Positions 8,851 through 18,259 of a stretch of 64,000 nt of DNA are shown here, in pieces. The notes under the pieces are model-generated. The model did not search any database. It had not been told where the DNA came from and was given only the letters and a program-made list of their open reading frames with translations. A program made the translations under genes and the position numbers. The stretch is from Legionella gratiana (GTDB lineage: Bacteria > Pseudomonadota > Gammaproteobacteria > Legionellales > Legionellaceae): NCBI RefSeq assembly GCF_001467695.1, contig NZ_LNYE01000022.1, forward strand, positions 621,813 through 685,812, in the 5' to 3' direction. Positions within the stretch are counted from its first letter, which is position 1. Each line of letters opens with the position of its first letter.

Positions 8851-10860
8851 TCAATCGATTTTCACCTTACCCCTAATTATATTTTTACGCAAAAAACGTG
8901 CAGGAGATAAGGCGTGCTGTAAATTTCTTGGTAAAAAACTTAGTTCATCATTAATTAGAGAAGCTAACCATTCAGCACATAAAGGAATAGAGGTAAGTCC
9001 TCTTGAACCAAAACCAGCACAAGCATACAATCCGGGATAATAAGGTCCACCTTGTGGAATCCATCGTTTTGCATTTGTTTCTAATCGTGCATAATGCTCA
9101 AGAAATTTTTCGGCATTAGCAATTTTCCCTACTAAAGGGAGATAATCAGGCGTTGAGGCTCTAATTCCGGACCAATGACCGGTTACAGTATCAGACCATA
9201 AACTATTAGAGCTAAACTGCTTTAGCTTAGTCAAATTAGTCTGATCATCCTCGTATTTGATTTGCGCTATCGAAGAATTTAATTCATAAGTAGCACCTAC
9301 CTGATGCGTGTCATTTAGTGCGGGCAGTACATGTCCCTCAGCGCATAAAGGTACTTTTAACTGAGCACTTTGTTGTGTCGATGCAATTGCCGTCATTTGG
9401 CCACGAATAGGCTTGATAGGTAAGTACTCCGTTTCTTTAAAGGAATTTATTTTATGTCCATTCGCTAAAATGAGCACTTCTGTTTCCAAATCATTAACGA
9501 CCCAGCGCTTGTCAAATGTCAAATGCGTCACAGATGTATTTGTGACTCGAGAAACTCCATCTGTATTCGCTAGAAACTGGCATAAAGCGGGTGAATTGAT
9601 CCACCCAGATAAGGGTATAAATAATCCGGAGTCTGATAATGAAAATCCTGCTAACTCCGATGCTTGTTCTTTTTCGAGTAACACCCCTAACTCAGGGTAA
9701 TGAAGAAGCCATGTGCGTAAACTCTCTTGCGCCGCTTTTTCTTTTTCATTATATGCAAGCAATAAAGCTCCATTTAATTCACCAATTTTGCTCTGATTTA
9801 AAATACACTGATAGGTTCGCACAGCATATAAAAATGCTGTTAACATAAATTGAGTGAGTGGAGCACTGTAAGCAGATAATTTAGGAAATAAAACCGCTTG
9901 CTGATTTGCCGACCCTCCATGACCTACTTCGTTTAACTCATCAATCACGGTTACTTTCCAACCTTTTCTCGCTAGAGAAAAGGCAGTAAAACAACCAGCC
10001 AAGCCTGCTCCTACGATAACAGCTGATTTATTAAAAAATTTTTCTGGTTTGCCTGTATGCCAGGGTGTATGTCGTTTAGTAGTTATTTGTCCTGGCAGCT
10101 GGGTAAAGCGACCACATATCATATGTCGTTTTGCGCCAAATCCTTTTCTTTTCTCAATAATGAAACCACGCTGGCTTAAGCTTGTTCTCACAGATCCTGC
10201 CGCTGTATAGGTTGCAAACGTAGTATTTTCTTTAGATAACAGCGCGATTACATTGATTAAAGAATCAGACCACATACTTTTATTTTTTGCTGGTGCAAAA
10301 CCATCAAGATACCACGCATCGACATAAGAAGTTCTCAATTCACATTCAAGATGCGATTCACCGCAAATCAATAATTGTTCATAGCATTCAAATGCATCAC
10401 CAAGCATTAAAGTCAGAGTAACTCTTCCTTCACAAAATGAAAAATGGTGATATCCAGGGGTTAAGACGGGATAGTTTGCGATAAGCTGCTTGGCTTGTTT
10501 TATCAATTGGGGCCAGGAAGCAAGGCTTTTTGTCAAATCGGCAAGAGAAAGTGGATGTTTTTCGCAAGAGATAAAATGAAGTCGGCACAATGACGGTGCG
10601 TACTGCTCCCATAAATGCCAACTTAAAAGAAAGTTTAAGCCAGTACCAAAACCAGTTTCACCAATGGTAAAAATCCTCGGAATATTCTTGGAAAAAGATT
10701 GCCAACGCTCAATGAGATTATTTCCATGAACAAACACATAAAGACTCTGCTCTATTCCTCCATCAGAAGAATGATACACATCATCATATTGAATTGAAAC
10801 AGGCAAAGCTCCACACCAATCAAGCTCTGCCTTTTTAATAGGTACAAAAAAATTACTCAC
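8851..10860 (-). CDS. mnmC: Bifunctional tRNA 5-methylaminomethyl-2-thiouridine synthase
   Basis: A protein of about 669 residues with two fused domains. The N-terminal half is the SAM-dependent methyltransferase MnmC2: TIGETGFGTGLNFLLSWH near residue 67 and YVDAWYLDGFAPAKNKSMW near 175. The C-terminal half is the FAD-dependent oxidoreductase MnmC1: SAVIVGAGLAGCFTAFSLARKG near 280, a dinucleotide-binding motif, and GVRASTPD-like GIRASTPDYLPLVG near 560. It removes the carboxymethyl group and methylates the wobble uridine of several tRNAs. The start is a GTG at 10860 (or TTG 10866) lying inside the last codons of the upstream transporter gene, so coupling is likely. Confidence 0.93.
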   Translation of the reverse strand: MSNFFVPIKKAELDWCGALPVSIQYDDVYHSSDGGIEQSLYVFVHGNNLIERWQSFSKNIPRIFTIGETGFGTGLNFLLSWHLWEQYAPSLCRLHFISCEKHPLSLADLTKSLASWPQLIKQAKQLIANYPVLTPGYHHFSFCEGRVTLTLMLGDAFECYEQLLICGESHLECELRTSYVDAWYLDGFAPAKNKSMWSDSLINVIALLSKENTTFATYTAAGSVRTSLSQRGFIIEKRKGFGAKRHMICGRFTQLPGQITTKRHTPWHTGKPEKFFNKSAVIVGAGLAGCFTAFSLARKGWKVTVIDELNEVGHGGSANQQAVLFPKLSAYSAPLTQFMLTAFLYAVRTYQCILNQSKIGELNGALLLAYNEKEKAAQESLRTWLLHYPELGVLLEKEQASELAGFSLSDSGLFIPLSGWINSPALCQFLANTDGVSRVTNTSVTHLTFDKRWVVNDLETEVLILANGHKINSFKETEYLPIKPIRGQMTAIASTQQSAQLKVPLCAEGHVLPALNDTHQVGATYELNSSIAQIKYEDDQTNLTKLKQFSSNSLWSDTVTGHWSGIRASTPDYLPLVGKIANAEKFLEHYARLETNAKRWIPQGGPYYPGLYACAGFGSRGLTSIPLCAEWLASLINDELSFLPRNLQHALSPARFLRKNIIRGKVKID

Positions 10861-12382
10861 ATACAACTACTCGATTCGTAGTCATTGCTTTTGATTCCTG
10901 TAACTCAATGAGCTTTTTTTCTTGAAGTAATTCCCGTAATTTTGGAATTAGAATGAAAAGCACAATTGAAGAACCAATAGCAAATAACCCTAATATTAAA
11001 AATACATGGCTGTAACCACTATTGGTAAGTAAAGGCGAAACACTATTTTGCCCAGCGATCATCAAATTTGAACTATAACTGGATAAAGTCGCCCCAACAC
11101 CTGAATTTAACATCCACATTCCCATCATCACCCCCTGCAATGAAGTGGGAGCTAAATAGCCTATCATAGCATAACCAATTGGTGAAATTAAAAGTTCACC
11201 AATACTCTGTAAGATATAACTAAAAATAATCCAATTTGGACTAACTAAACCTTCAAAATTTGCATAAGCTATTCCTATAGGCAGTATGGCAAACGCAACG
11301 CCAATAAAGAGCAATGCTAAAGCAAACTGAGTTGGAATATTGATTTGCACCCCATTTTTTCGCATTCTATGCAACAATAAACCTAATAAGGGACCACCAA
11401 TAACAATAGCTACCGTATTAATGTTCTGAAACCATTGTGGTGGAATAATCCAACCAGCATATTCTCGCTGCACATTATGATCAATAAATACAGTAAGTCC
11501 CATGGGCGCTATTTGATAGAGCATCCAAAAAATTGTACCGACAATCATCAGCACAGCAAAAGCAACTATTTTATCACGAGCTTCCTTAGTAGGCTGTTGC
11601 CTTGCAAGATAGAGGATGACTCCTAACATCACAATGCCTGTAATTAAAACTAATTTTTTGGCCCAGTCTGCATACTGCAACATCTCACCTAAAAAGAAAG
11701 GAAGCAACAGAATGAAGAACACACCCCAAAAAATAGATCTTTTTTGATTAAGTTTGTCTTTTTTAGAAAAGATCGTTTCTCTGTCTGATAATTGTTGCCA
11801 ACAGTACAAACAAATAATCAACGCAACTAAATTACCTAAACTACTGAGTAAAAAAAGACGCTCATAATTTTGAGTCAGCTGAAAGATACCGCTTAAACTA
11901 AAACCAACAAAAAAGCCAATATTCATCCCTGCATAATTCATAAGAAATGCTGTTTCACGGCGAGTATCCTCAGGGGAAAAGCGCTGGGTAAGCATGCAGT
12001 TTAAACAAGTCACGTTCAAGCCAGAACCCGTTAGAAAAGCAGCCAAACCATAATACAAAAATGTCAAATCACTCAATGATAACAATACACAACCTATGAT
12101 TTGCGCCACCATTCCAGCGCAAAACAAAGCCCGATTAGATAATAGACGTCCCCCCCAAAAACCACCAAGCAAATGTAATCCGTAGTTAAAAGCAATAAAA
12201 ACACCCATGATGCTATTGGCAGAACTAGCTTGTAACCCAAGCTTACCCATCATGAATAAAACCAAGGTTGAATAAAGGACACTAAAACTTAAAGTAGATA
12301 CTATCTGAATAAAAAACAAAGGGATAATCCCTTGTGGCATTGCTTTTATAAACTCCTTTTTACGGGTCATTATTGACGTCAT
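10853..12382 (-). CDS. POT-family proton-dependent peptide transporter
   Basis: A 509-residue inner-membrane protein of the major facilitator superfamily with about 12-14 hydrophobic segments. The stretch LYSTLVLFMMGKLGLQASSANSIMGVFIAFNYGLHLLGGFWGGRLL follows the POT/PTR pattern (peptide transporters take up di- and tripeptides with protons), as does GELLISPIGYAMIGYLAPTSLQGVMMGMW later on. The start at 12382 has AAGGA and is chosen over upstream codons. It overlaps mnmC by a few bases. Amino acids and peptides are the main carbon source for Legionella, so a peptide importer fits. Exact substrate unknown. Confidence 0.85.
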   Translation of the reverse strand: MTSIMTRKKEFIKAMPQGIIPLFFIQIVSTLSFSVLYSTLVLFMMGKLGLQASSANSIMGVFIAFNYGLHLLGGFWGGRLLSNRALFCAGMVAQIIGCVLLSLSDLTFLYYGLAAFLTGSGLNVTCLNCMLTQRFSPEDTRRETAFLMNYAGMNIGFFVGFSLSGIFQLTQNYERLFLLSSLGNLVALIICLYCWQQLSDRETIFSKKDKLNQKRSIFWGVFFILLLPFFLGEMLQYADWAKKLVLITGIVMLGVILYLARQQPTKEARDKIVAFAVLMIVGTIFWMLYQIAPMGLTVFIDHNVQREYAGWIIPPQWFQNINTVAIVIGGPLLGLLLHRMRKNGVQINIPTQFALALLFIGVAFAILPIGIAYANFEGLVSPNWIIFSYILQSIGELLISPIGYAMIGYLAPTSLQGVMMGMWMLNSGVGATLSSYSSNLMIAGQNSVSPLLTNSGYSHVFLILGLFAIGSSIVLFILIPKLRELLQEKKLIELQESKAMTTNRVVVCE

Positions 12383-12495
12383 GACTTTCCTTGTTAGCTC
12401 AAGAACGTTTACGAATATGACATGTGAAAAAATCACTGTCTAGTATTTTAAAAATAATTTTGCAATCTTGTTACCTAATTAACCTAAGAGGTATT

Positions 12496-13782
12496 CTACG
12501 CCTTTAATTGGCTTAGCACCTCTTCAGTCGCCATTTGTGTTTTATGAATTTCCTCTTTTCCATGTGCACTCGAGACAAATCCAGCTTCATACATTGAAGG
12601 CGCAAAATAAACCCCTTTTTCCAACATGCCGTGGTAAAATTTTTTAAATAAAACTTCATCTGACGCAGCTATGTCTGCATAATTAGTGATATATATTTTT
12701 TCTGTAAAACAAAAACCAAACATACCACCCAATGATGCAGTAAAAAATGGAATACTTAATGTTTCTGCAACGGAGGCTAAAGCCTTCGTTAGTGCTTGTG
12801 TTGTATGACTTAACTCAACAAAAAAATCGGGTTTTTCAATTTCAGATAATGTTGCTAGACCTGCTGCCATAGCCAGTGGATTTCCAGAAAGAGTACCTGC
12901 TTGATAAACCGGTCCCTCCGGGGCTAAAAAGGACATAATTTCAGCCCTGCCGCCTAGAGCCCCTACAGGCATTCCGCCACCGATTACTTTACCTAAAGTA
13001 GTTAAATCAGGAGTGATATTAAATATCCCTTGTGCACCAGTTAACCCTACTCTAAAGCCAGTCATAACTTCATCAAATATTAATAGAGCTTTATATTGAT
13101 CACATAACTGACGTAAACCCTTTAAAAATTCAGGCTCCGGTAAAACAAACCCCATATTTCCAGCTACTGGCTCAAGAATTACAGCGGCAATATCCTCCGG
13201 AAACTTCTCAAACAATTGAACAACTTGCTCTAGATTATTAAAATCTGCGGTTAAAGTATGTTCCGTAACACTTTGCGGGATTCCAGGTGTTGAAGGAATA
13301 CCCAAAGTCAACAAACCAGAACCTGCCTTTACCAACAAACTATCACTATGTCCATGGTAACAGCCATTAAATTTAATAAATTTATTTTTCTTGGTAAATC
13401 CCCTTGCTAACCGAATTGCTGTCATTGTTGCTTCAGTTCCTGAATTCACCATCCGTATTTTTTCGATTGAAGGAATTAAAGAAATAATTTTTTCAGCCAG
13501 CTTTATTTCAAGTTCAGTAGGTGCACCAAAACTCATACCACTAAACAGCACTTTATTTACCGCATCAATTACCGTGCGATGGCAATGTCCCAGTATTAAT
13601 GGTCCCCAAGATCCTACGTAGTCGATATATTCTTGATCATCAACATCAATAAGATATGCCCCCTTTCCCTGTTTAAAGAAAATAGGCTCTCCTCCTACAC
13701 CTTTAAAAGCACGAACGGGTGAGTTTACACCCCCAGGAATAAGTGCCTGAGCTTGGTGAAATAAATCTATTGAACGGGACAT
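12496..13782 (-). CDS. hemL: Glutamate-1-semialdehyde 2,1-aminomutase
   Basis: A 428-residue class-III aminotransferase. It converts glutamate-1-semialdehyde to 5-aminolevulinate in the C5 haem pathway. The N-terminus [11 protein letters not shown], the phosphate-binding NSGTEATM at 113-120, FDEVMTGFR near 236-244 and the PLP lysine Lys265 in [15 protein letters not shown] are all intact. The ATG at 13782 has a strong GGAGG site and replaces a longer frame that starts at 13851. It is divergent from the rubredoxin gene. hemJ lies 700 bases away on the same strand, so two haem-pathway genes are neighbours but separated by a repeat element. Confidence 0.96.
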   Translation of the reverse strand: MSRSIDLFHQAQALIPGGVNSPVRAFKGVGGEPIFFKQGKGAYLIDVDDQEYIDYVGSWGPLILGHCHRTVIDAVNKVLFSGMSFGAPTELEIKLAEKIISLIPSIEKIRMVNSGTEATMTAIRLARGFTKKNKFIKFNGCYHGHSDSLLVKAGSGLLTLGIPSTPGIPQSVTEHTLTADFNNLEQVVQLFEKFPEDIAAVILEPVAGNMGFVLPEPEFLKGLRQLCDQYKALLIFDEVMTGFRVGLTGAQGIFNITPDLTTLGKVIGGGMPVGALGGRAEIMSFLAPEGPVYQAGTLSGNPLAMAAGLATLSEIEKPDFFVELSHTTQALTKALASVAETLSIPFFTASLGGMFGFCFTEKIYITNYADIAASDEVLFKKFYHGMLEKGVYFAPSMYEAGFVSSAHGKEEIHKTQMATEEVLSQLKA

Positions 13783-13904
13783 AAAAACCTCCATTAATTT
13801 TGTTGCGTATAGTACCTCTATTCTGAAAAATTGCAAAATGAACAGATTCACTTTACATCTAGGCTTACAGTGGATAAATTACTCCCTTTTAGCTGAGTGT
13901 TATT

Positions 13905-14081
13905 ATGCAAGAATATAAAAAATACATTTGTGTCATTTGTGGCTTTATTTATGATGAGGCAGAAGGATGGCCAGAAGATGGCTTAGAGGCTGGTACACGA
14001 TGGGATGATGTTCCCGAAAATTGGTTCTGCCCAGATTGTGGTGCTGGTAAAGAAGATTTTGAAATGGTTGAAATCGAATAA
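13905..14081 (+). CDS. Rubredoxin
   Basis: A 58-residue protein with the two iron-binding loops of rubredoxin, CVICGFIYD (Cys9, Cys12) and [15 protein letters not shown] (Cys42, Cys45), and the conserved [19 protein letters not shown] between them. It carries one Fe(Cys)4 site and transfers single electrons, for example to alkane hydroxylases or to oxygen and peroxide reductases. No partner reductase is adjacent. The gene is divergent from hemL with 122 bases between the starts. The start ATG has no strong ribosome site (GAGTGT upstream). It is directly followed by the repeat element at 14090. Confidence 0.93.
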   Translation: MQEYKKYICVICGFIYDEAEGWPEDGLEAGTRWDDVPENWFCPDCGAGKEDFEMVEIE

Positions 14082-14089
14082 AAAATCAG

Positions 14090-14485
14090 CCTCACTGCCA
14101 TACTTGTAGTCGTCCTCGCAAAAGCCTGTCTCTTGATCCTATCTCATCAAGAGACAGCTGCTTGCGCAGAGGGTGACGGACTTCTCAATACCGTCTCCTT
14201 CCGCAAAAGCGGAAGGTCTAAAAGTAACCAATCTTTGCGCTAAACTTCACCTTGCAATCATACGCTTACGAGACCCCCTGCTTACGCAGAGGGTGACGAT
14301 GCTCTCAATACCGTCTCCTTCTGCAAAAAAAAATAATTGGATCCTGTTTTATTTGCGATAGACAAGGTGTGTAGAAGATTCAGCTCAAAAGCGGGGACCC
14401 ATTTTGTGATGTAGCACAATGCTCAAATAGAAATGGATTTCCGCTTTCGCGAAAACGACAACCCCTTAAGTCAATGGCAGTGAGG
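14090..14485. repeat. 396-bp non-coding element with 12-bp terminal inverted repeats
   Basis: The sequence CCTCACTGCCAT at 14090-14101 is repeated perfectly in inverted orientation (ATGGCAGTGAGG) at 14474-14485. The interval is AT/GC-mixed, palindrome-rich and has no convincing gene; a 62-codon frame inside it is just the translation of the repeat. It fills the whole space between the rubredoxin stop and the hemJ stop. This looks like a MITE-like unit that contains the dispersed repeat at 14125-14385. Confidence 0.55.
14125..14385 (+). repeat. Dispersed palindromic repeat, copy 1
   Basis: About 261 bases that recur, inverted, at 32849-33108, with only scattered differences by eye. It starts with a perfect 12-base hairpin (CTGTCTCTTGAT / ATCAAGAGACAG). 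It then holds two versions of a unit beginning TGCTT(G/A)CGCAGAGGGTGACG and ending CCGTCTCCTT(C/T)(C/T)GCAAAA, spaced exactly 120 bases apart (14161 and 14281), and a hairpin CCTTCCGC AAAA GCGGAAGG. No protein is encoded. Confidence 0.85.
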
Positions 14486-14498
14486 TGGGCCTTTTACT

Positions 14499-14918
14499 TT
14501 ATGGTTTAACCACGACCAAAATAACAATACCTATCAATAATAAGGTCGGCATTTCATTATAAATGCGAAAAAAGCGCACACTTTTTTGATTTTGATCCTG
14601 TGCAAATGCTTTAAGATAATGGCCGCATAGCAAATGATAAACCCATAAAAGAAGTACTAAACTCAACTTAGCGTGCATCCAACTTTCTTTAAGGTAATAC
14701 CCTGGATTATAACTGATAAGCCATAAACCTAATAAGGTGGTTAAAAGAGCGGCTGGCCAAGTAATCCCATAATAAAGTCTTTTTTCCATGATTTTAAATC
14801 GATTAAGACTAATCGCATCATGAGTATCTGCATGATACACAAACAATCGTGGTAAATAGAATAATCCTGAAAACCAGGCAACCATGGTAATAATATGAAA
14901 AGCTTTAACATACAGCAT
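14499..14918 (-). CDS. hemJ: Protoporphyrinogen IX oxidase, HemJ type
   Basis: A 139-residue membrane protein of the HemJ (UPF0093, TIGR00701) family. It opens with MLYVKAFHIITMVAWFSGLFYLPRLFVYH, which contains the conserved haem-ligating His and the AWFSGLFYLPRLFVYH signature, has four hydrophobic helices, and ends with RIYNEMPTLLLIGIVILVVVKP, another conserved HemJ segment. HemJ oxidises protoporphyrinogen to protoporphyrin IX with electrons going to the respiratory chain. It lies 28 bases downstream of the TerC-family gene on the same strand. The assignment is strong; no hemG or hemY is visible here. Confidence 0.92.
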   Translation of the reverse strand: MLYVKAFHIITMVAWFSGLFYLPRLFVYHADTHDAISLNRFKIMEKRLYYGITWPAALLTTLLGLWLISYNPGYYLKESWMHAKLSLVLLLWVYHLLCGHYLKAFAQDQNQKSVRFFRIYNEMPTLLLIGIVILVVVKP

Positions 14919-14946
14919 GCTTATTTTCCTGATGTTTTCTTAGAGC

Positions 14947-15657
14947 CTATTTTTTTTGGCGTGAATGTTTTAATAAATTCAAAAACTCAACTGCTAATGA
15001 GAATCCCATCGCGAAATATACATATCCACGAGGCACATGAAAAGAAAAACCATCAGCAACAAGTATCATTCCTATTAAAATCAAATAACTCAGTGCAAGC
15101 ATTTTAAGAGTTTGGTATTTTTGAATAATGGTACTGACTATTTCACTGGCAAAAATCATAATTAAAATAGCGCAGGTAATTGCAACAGCCATCACCCAAA
15201 AACGTGAAGTTAAACCCACAGCAGTGAGTACACTATCTAAGGAAAATATAATATCCATTACTGCAATCTGCAGGATAACCATGCCAAACGTTGCTTTAAA
15301 AGCACGAACCTCCTTTTTGGGCTCTAATGATTTTTCTGTAACATCCTGGTGAATTTCATCCGTCGCTTTCCAAATTAAAAACGCACCACCGAGTACGAGA
15401 AACAAATCACGCCACGAAAAAGAAATTTGAGCTATGGTGAACAAGGGTTTGGTTAATTTTATCATATGTACTGCAAGCGCAAGTAACATGAGACGAGTCA
15501 CCCAAGAAAATGTTAGGCCCCAACGTCTTGCTTTTTTTCTCTGATGAACAGGAAGTTTCTCTGATAAGATAGATAGAACAACCAAATTATCAATCCCTAA
15601 TACAATTTCTAATATAATTAATACAATTAAACTGGTAATAATACCTAGAAAATCCAT
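14947..15657 (-). CDS. TerC-family integral membrane protein
   Basis: A 236-residue protein with seven predicted membrane helices. It has both acidic membrane motifs of the TerC family: LEIVLGIDNLVVLSILSEKL near residue 14 and MDIIFSLDSVLTAVG near 135. TerC-family proteins are linked to metal (manganese) efflux and to metalation of exported proteins; many members respond to membrane stress. The ATG at 15657 has a GAGGGA site and is preferred to a TTG four codons earlier. It is upstream of hemJ on the same strand and divergent from pcnB. Whether it moves manganese here is inference from the family. Confidence 0.9.
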   Translation of the reverse strand: MDFLGIITSLIVLIILEIVLGIDNLVVLSILSEKLPVHQRKKARRWGLTFSWVTRLMLLALAVHMIKLTKPLFTIAQISFSWRDLFLVLGGAFLIWKATDEIHQDVTEKSLEPKKEVRAFKATFGMVILQIAVMDIIFSLDSVLTAVGLTSRFWVMAVAITCAILIMIFASEIVSTIIQKYQTLKMLALSYLILIGMILVADGFSFHVPRGYVYFAMGFSLAVEFLNLLKHSRQKK

Positions 15658-15803
15658 TAAATCCCTCAATTATAAAAATGTGGTGAGTCTATGATATAAT
15701 CTTAACCTAAGATTTATAAAGCTAAATGATTCACTTTATTTCTCTGCTTGGTTATAATAGCATGTTTCGTTCATCTTTGTGAGATACTGAGATCATCAAG
15801 TTT

Positions 15804-17129
15804 ATTAAAAAGCTGTTAAAGAGAAACAGGGCTCATGTTGCACCTGTTGATTCAGCTTATATCATTCCTAGAAATAAACATAACATATCTAAAACAGACA
15901 TCAGTAGCAATGCACTTAAGGTACTCAACCGCTTAATAAGTGCTGGGTTTCAAGCATACATTGTTGGTGGTAGCGTTAGGGATTTATTACTTCATAAAGC
16001 ACCAAAAGACTTTGATGTCGCCACAAATGCAACACCCAATCAAGTCAAGAGTTTGTTTAGAAACGGTCGAATCATTGGTCGTCGATTTAAATTGGTTCAT
16101 ATACTCTTTCACCGTGAAATTATCGAAGTAGCAACCTTTAGAAGTCATGTAGCTATTGATGAAAATCAAGTAACAAATGAGCGTGGGATGTTAGTTCGCG
16201 ATAACGCTTATGGTTCTCTTGATGAAGATGCTTGGAGACGTGATTTCACTATTAACTCACTTTACTACAACATTAACGACTCATCGATTATTGACTTTAC
16301 AGGTGGAGTAAACGACGTAGAAGAAAGACTGATTCGTATGATTGGTGATCCGATCAAACGTTATCAAGAAGATCCTGTACGAATGTTACGTGCAATTCGA
16401 TTCAGTGCCAAATTAAATTTTAAGTTGGCTTTAGAAACAGAAGCCCCCTTCCCAGAAGTGAGTCATCTCATTACTCATGTATCGAGCTCTCGTTTATTTG
16501 ATGAAATGACTAAGCTATACCAATGCGGGAATGCAGAAACAGTACAAAGATTACTCATGCACTATGGATTATTTCAACATTTATTTCCGCAAACCCATAA
16601 ACTATTAGGCAGTACTTATCCAATAAATGCATTATTAGCGATTGCACTTGAGAATACGGATACTCGTATCCGTGAAGAAAAACCAGTAACCCCTGCATTT
16701 TTGTTTGCAGTTCTTCTATGGTTTCCAATGGTTGAGCATTCAAAACACTTGCAAAGTACAGGTATAGATCCTCTCCCCTCCTTAGAACAAGCGATGTCTT
16801 TTGTTATTTCAGAACAAAACAGAATTATTTCTATTCCTAAACGTTACAGTCAAGTTATTCGCGAGATCTGGTTATTACAATATCGTTTTGCAAAAAGATT
16901 AGGTGGTAGAGCGTTCAATCTCCTTCAACATCCACGTTTTAGAGCATCTTATGACTTTATGGCTTTACGCTCATTAGCTGGTGACGAATCCATGGAGTTA
17001 GCCCAATGGTGGACAACTTTTCAGGATGCAGACGAAGTAGAACAAGCAAAAATGGTTGCACAAATTACACCCGATTTTCCTAAGCGAAAAAAACGACGTC
17101 GAAAACCCAAAACAAGCGATGCTCAATGA
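15804..17129 (+). CDS. pcnB: Poly(A) polymerase I with a non-canonical start codon
   Basis: A protein of about 441 residues. The nucleotidyltransferase core is complete: AYIVGGSVRDLLL, KDFDVATNA (the catalytic Asp pair), RNGRIIGRRFKLVH, RRDFTINSLYYN, and a basic C-terminal tail (KRKKRRRKPKTS). PcnB adds 3' poly(A) tails that speed RNA decay. The frame is open from 15783, after a TGA at 15780, but has no ATG, GTG or TTG until TTG 16053, which lies beyond the active site. Translation must therefore start at a rare codon. ATT at 15804 (giving IKKLLKR) is my best guess, matching the AUU start known for E. coli pcnB; ATC 15792 or 15795 and CTG 15813 are alternatives. folK overlaps the stop by 4 bases. 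Confidence 0.9.
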   Translation: MKKLLKRNRAHVAPVDSAYIIPRNKHNISKTDISSNALKVLNRLISAGFQAYIVGGSVRDLLLHKAPKDFDVATNATPNQVKSLFRNGRIIGRRFKLVHILFHREIIEVATFRSHVAIDENQVTNERGMLVRDNAYGSLDEDAWRRDFTINSLYYNINDSSIIDFTGGVNDVEERLIRMIGDPIKRYQEDPVRMLRAIRFSAKLNFKLALETEAPFPEVSHLITHVSSSRLFDEMTKLYQCGNAETVQRLLMHYGLFQHLFPQTHKLLGSTYPINALLAIALENTDTRIREEKPVTPAFLFAVLLWFPMVEHSKHLQSTGIDPLPSLEQAMSFVISEQNRIISIPKRYSQVIREIWLLQYRFAKRLGGRAFNLLQHPRFRASYDFMALRSLAGDESMELAQWWTTFQDADEVEQAKMVAQITPDFPKRKKRRRKPKTSDAQ

Positions 17130-17536
17130 ATATCTGTTATTTAGGTTTAGGCTCAAATCAAAAGAGTCCTGAGCGCCAACTCCGCAAAGCGATTCAATCC
17201 ATTAAAACATTGAGGCTAACAGCAGTTACCAAAATCTCATCGTTTTACTGGAGCAAGGCCTGGGGATTAAAAAGTCAACAAAATTTTTGTAATGCAGTCA
17301 TAGAAATAAGTACTCTTTTATCTCCTCTGCAGCTACTCAATGCATGCCAAAAAATTGAAAAGAAGCAAGGCCGCATACGAAAAAAACGTTGGGGACCAAG
17401 AGTAATTGATATCGATATTCTTTATTATGAAAATCGTGTCATCCAATCAAAAAAGCTTATGATTCCTCACCCGTACATCCAGCTAAGAGATTTTGTATTG
17501 ATTCCCTTAAATGAAATCAATCCCAAACTCATATAG
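17126..17536 (+). CDS. folK: HPPK, 6-hydroxymethyl-7,8-dihydropterin pyrophosphokinase
   Basis: A 136-residue folate-pathway enzyme that transfers pyrophosphate from ATP to 6-hydroxymethyl-dihydropterin. The start CYLGLGSNQKSP, the WGLKSQQNFCNAVIEI strand, the RKKRWGPRVIDIDILYY metal-binding DxD segment and the IPHPYIQLRDFVLIPLNEI motif are all present. It is about 20 residues shorter than E. coli FolK because it ends right after INPKLI; the catalytic parts are complete. The ATG overlaps the pcnB stop (ATGA), the same pcnB-folK pairing as in other gamma-proteobacteria, so it depends on pcnB translation. Confidence 0.93.
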   Translation: MNICYLGLGSNQKSPERQLRKAIQSIKTLRLTAVTKISSFYWSKAWGLKSQQNFCNAVIEISTLLSPLQLLNACQKIEKKQGRIRKKRWGPRVIDIDILYYENRVIQSKKLMIPHPYIQLRDFVLIPLNEINPKLI

Positions 17537-17650
17537 AATTGCAGCGTGTGTTTCTCTATAAAATCTTTTTCAATTCATGAAATAAAATAGGTACTTATAA
17601 TGTAGAATCAACTACAATTTACAGTAACAAAGTTCTATTTTGAGGGTATC

Positions 17651-18067
17651 ATGTATAAAAATATTTTATTCGCTACGGATTTGCTTAAAGAACATAATCA
17701 TTTCACCGCAAAAGCAGTTACTATTGCACAGCAATTTAATGCCAAACTCTTTTTATTACATGTCATTGAGTTACCTGCTAGTTTTCAACTCGCCCAAGGC
17801 CTTGGATTTACTGAACTAGCCAACCCCGCAAAAGATGATGCACAGACTGTTTTAGCTTTAATAGGCGAAAATTTTAATATACCTCACGAACAACAATTTG
17901 TTGAAGTAGGTTCAGTTAAAGAGCATATTTTTAATAAAGTAAAAGAATTAAACTGTCAACTCATTATTCTAGGCAGTCATTCTTCTACACTTCACACTTT
18001 TTTAGGAAGTACAGCGCATGCTACTGTAAATCATGCTCCATGTGATGTACTCACTTTACGACTGTAA
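17651..18067 (+). CDS. Universal stress protein, UspA family
   Basis: A 138-residue single-domain Usp protein. It starts MYKNILFATDLLKEHN, as UspA does, has FLLHVIELP near residue 36, and the C-terminal ELNCQLIILGSHSSTLHTFLGSTAHATVNHAPCDVL. The Usp ATP-binding signature is GxxGxxGS...(S/T); here it reads GSHSSTLHTFLGSTA, with the second Gly missing, so it may be a UspA-type non-ATP-binding form. Members help in growth arrest and oxidative stress. A GAGGG site precedes the ATG. It is a single gene with its own 114-base upstream space after folK. Confidence 0.88.
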   Translation: MYKNILFATDLLKEHNHFTAKAVTIAQQFNAKLFLLHVIELPASFQLAQGLGFTELANPAKDDAQTVLALIGENFNIPHEQQFVEVGSVKEHIFNKVKELNCQLIILGSHSSTLHTFLGSTAHATVNHAPCDVLTLRL

Positions 18068-18259
18068 AGTAAGTAATAGAACGCGCTCATTCACTATTGG
18101 CTAACGGTCTTTCTAATTTAAGACTCATCTAGAGATCAATACGTTTGTATTAGTTAATTTGGTGAACTAAACTTAACCGAAGAGAGGGGAAATTGACCAA
18201 GTTTGTGGTGCATCTTGAAGTTCTATTCTTGGTGCAAGAGAGTTACGAGAGGTATTAAA

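Noticed and set aside
14173-14361. 62-codon open frame with repeated IPSPSAK motifs
   Set aside because: It is the translation of the dispersed repeat and its subrepeats; there is no ribosome site and the same DNA occurs inverted at 32849.
16053-16131. TTG 16053 as the start of pcnB
   Set aside because: It would remove the nucleotide-binding GGSVRD and catalytic DFD motifs that are intact upstream in the same frame.
18203-18259. 19-codon N-terminal extension of the small peptide
   Set aside because: The ATG at 18260 has a good ribosome site; the extension is basic and has no site of its own.
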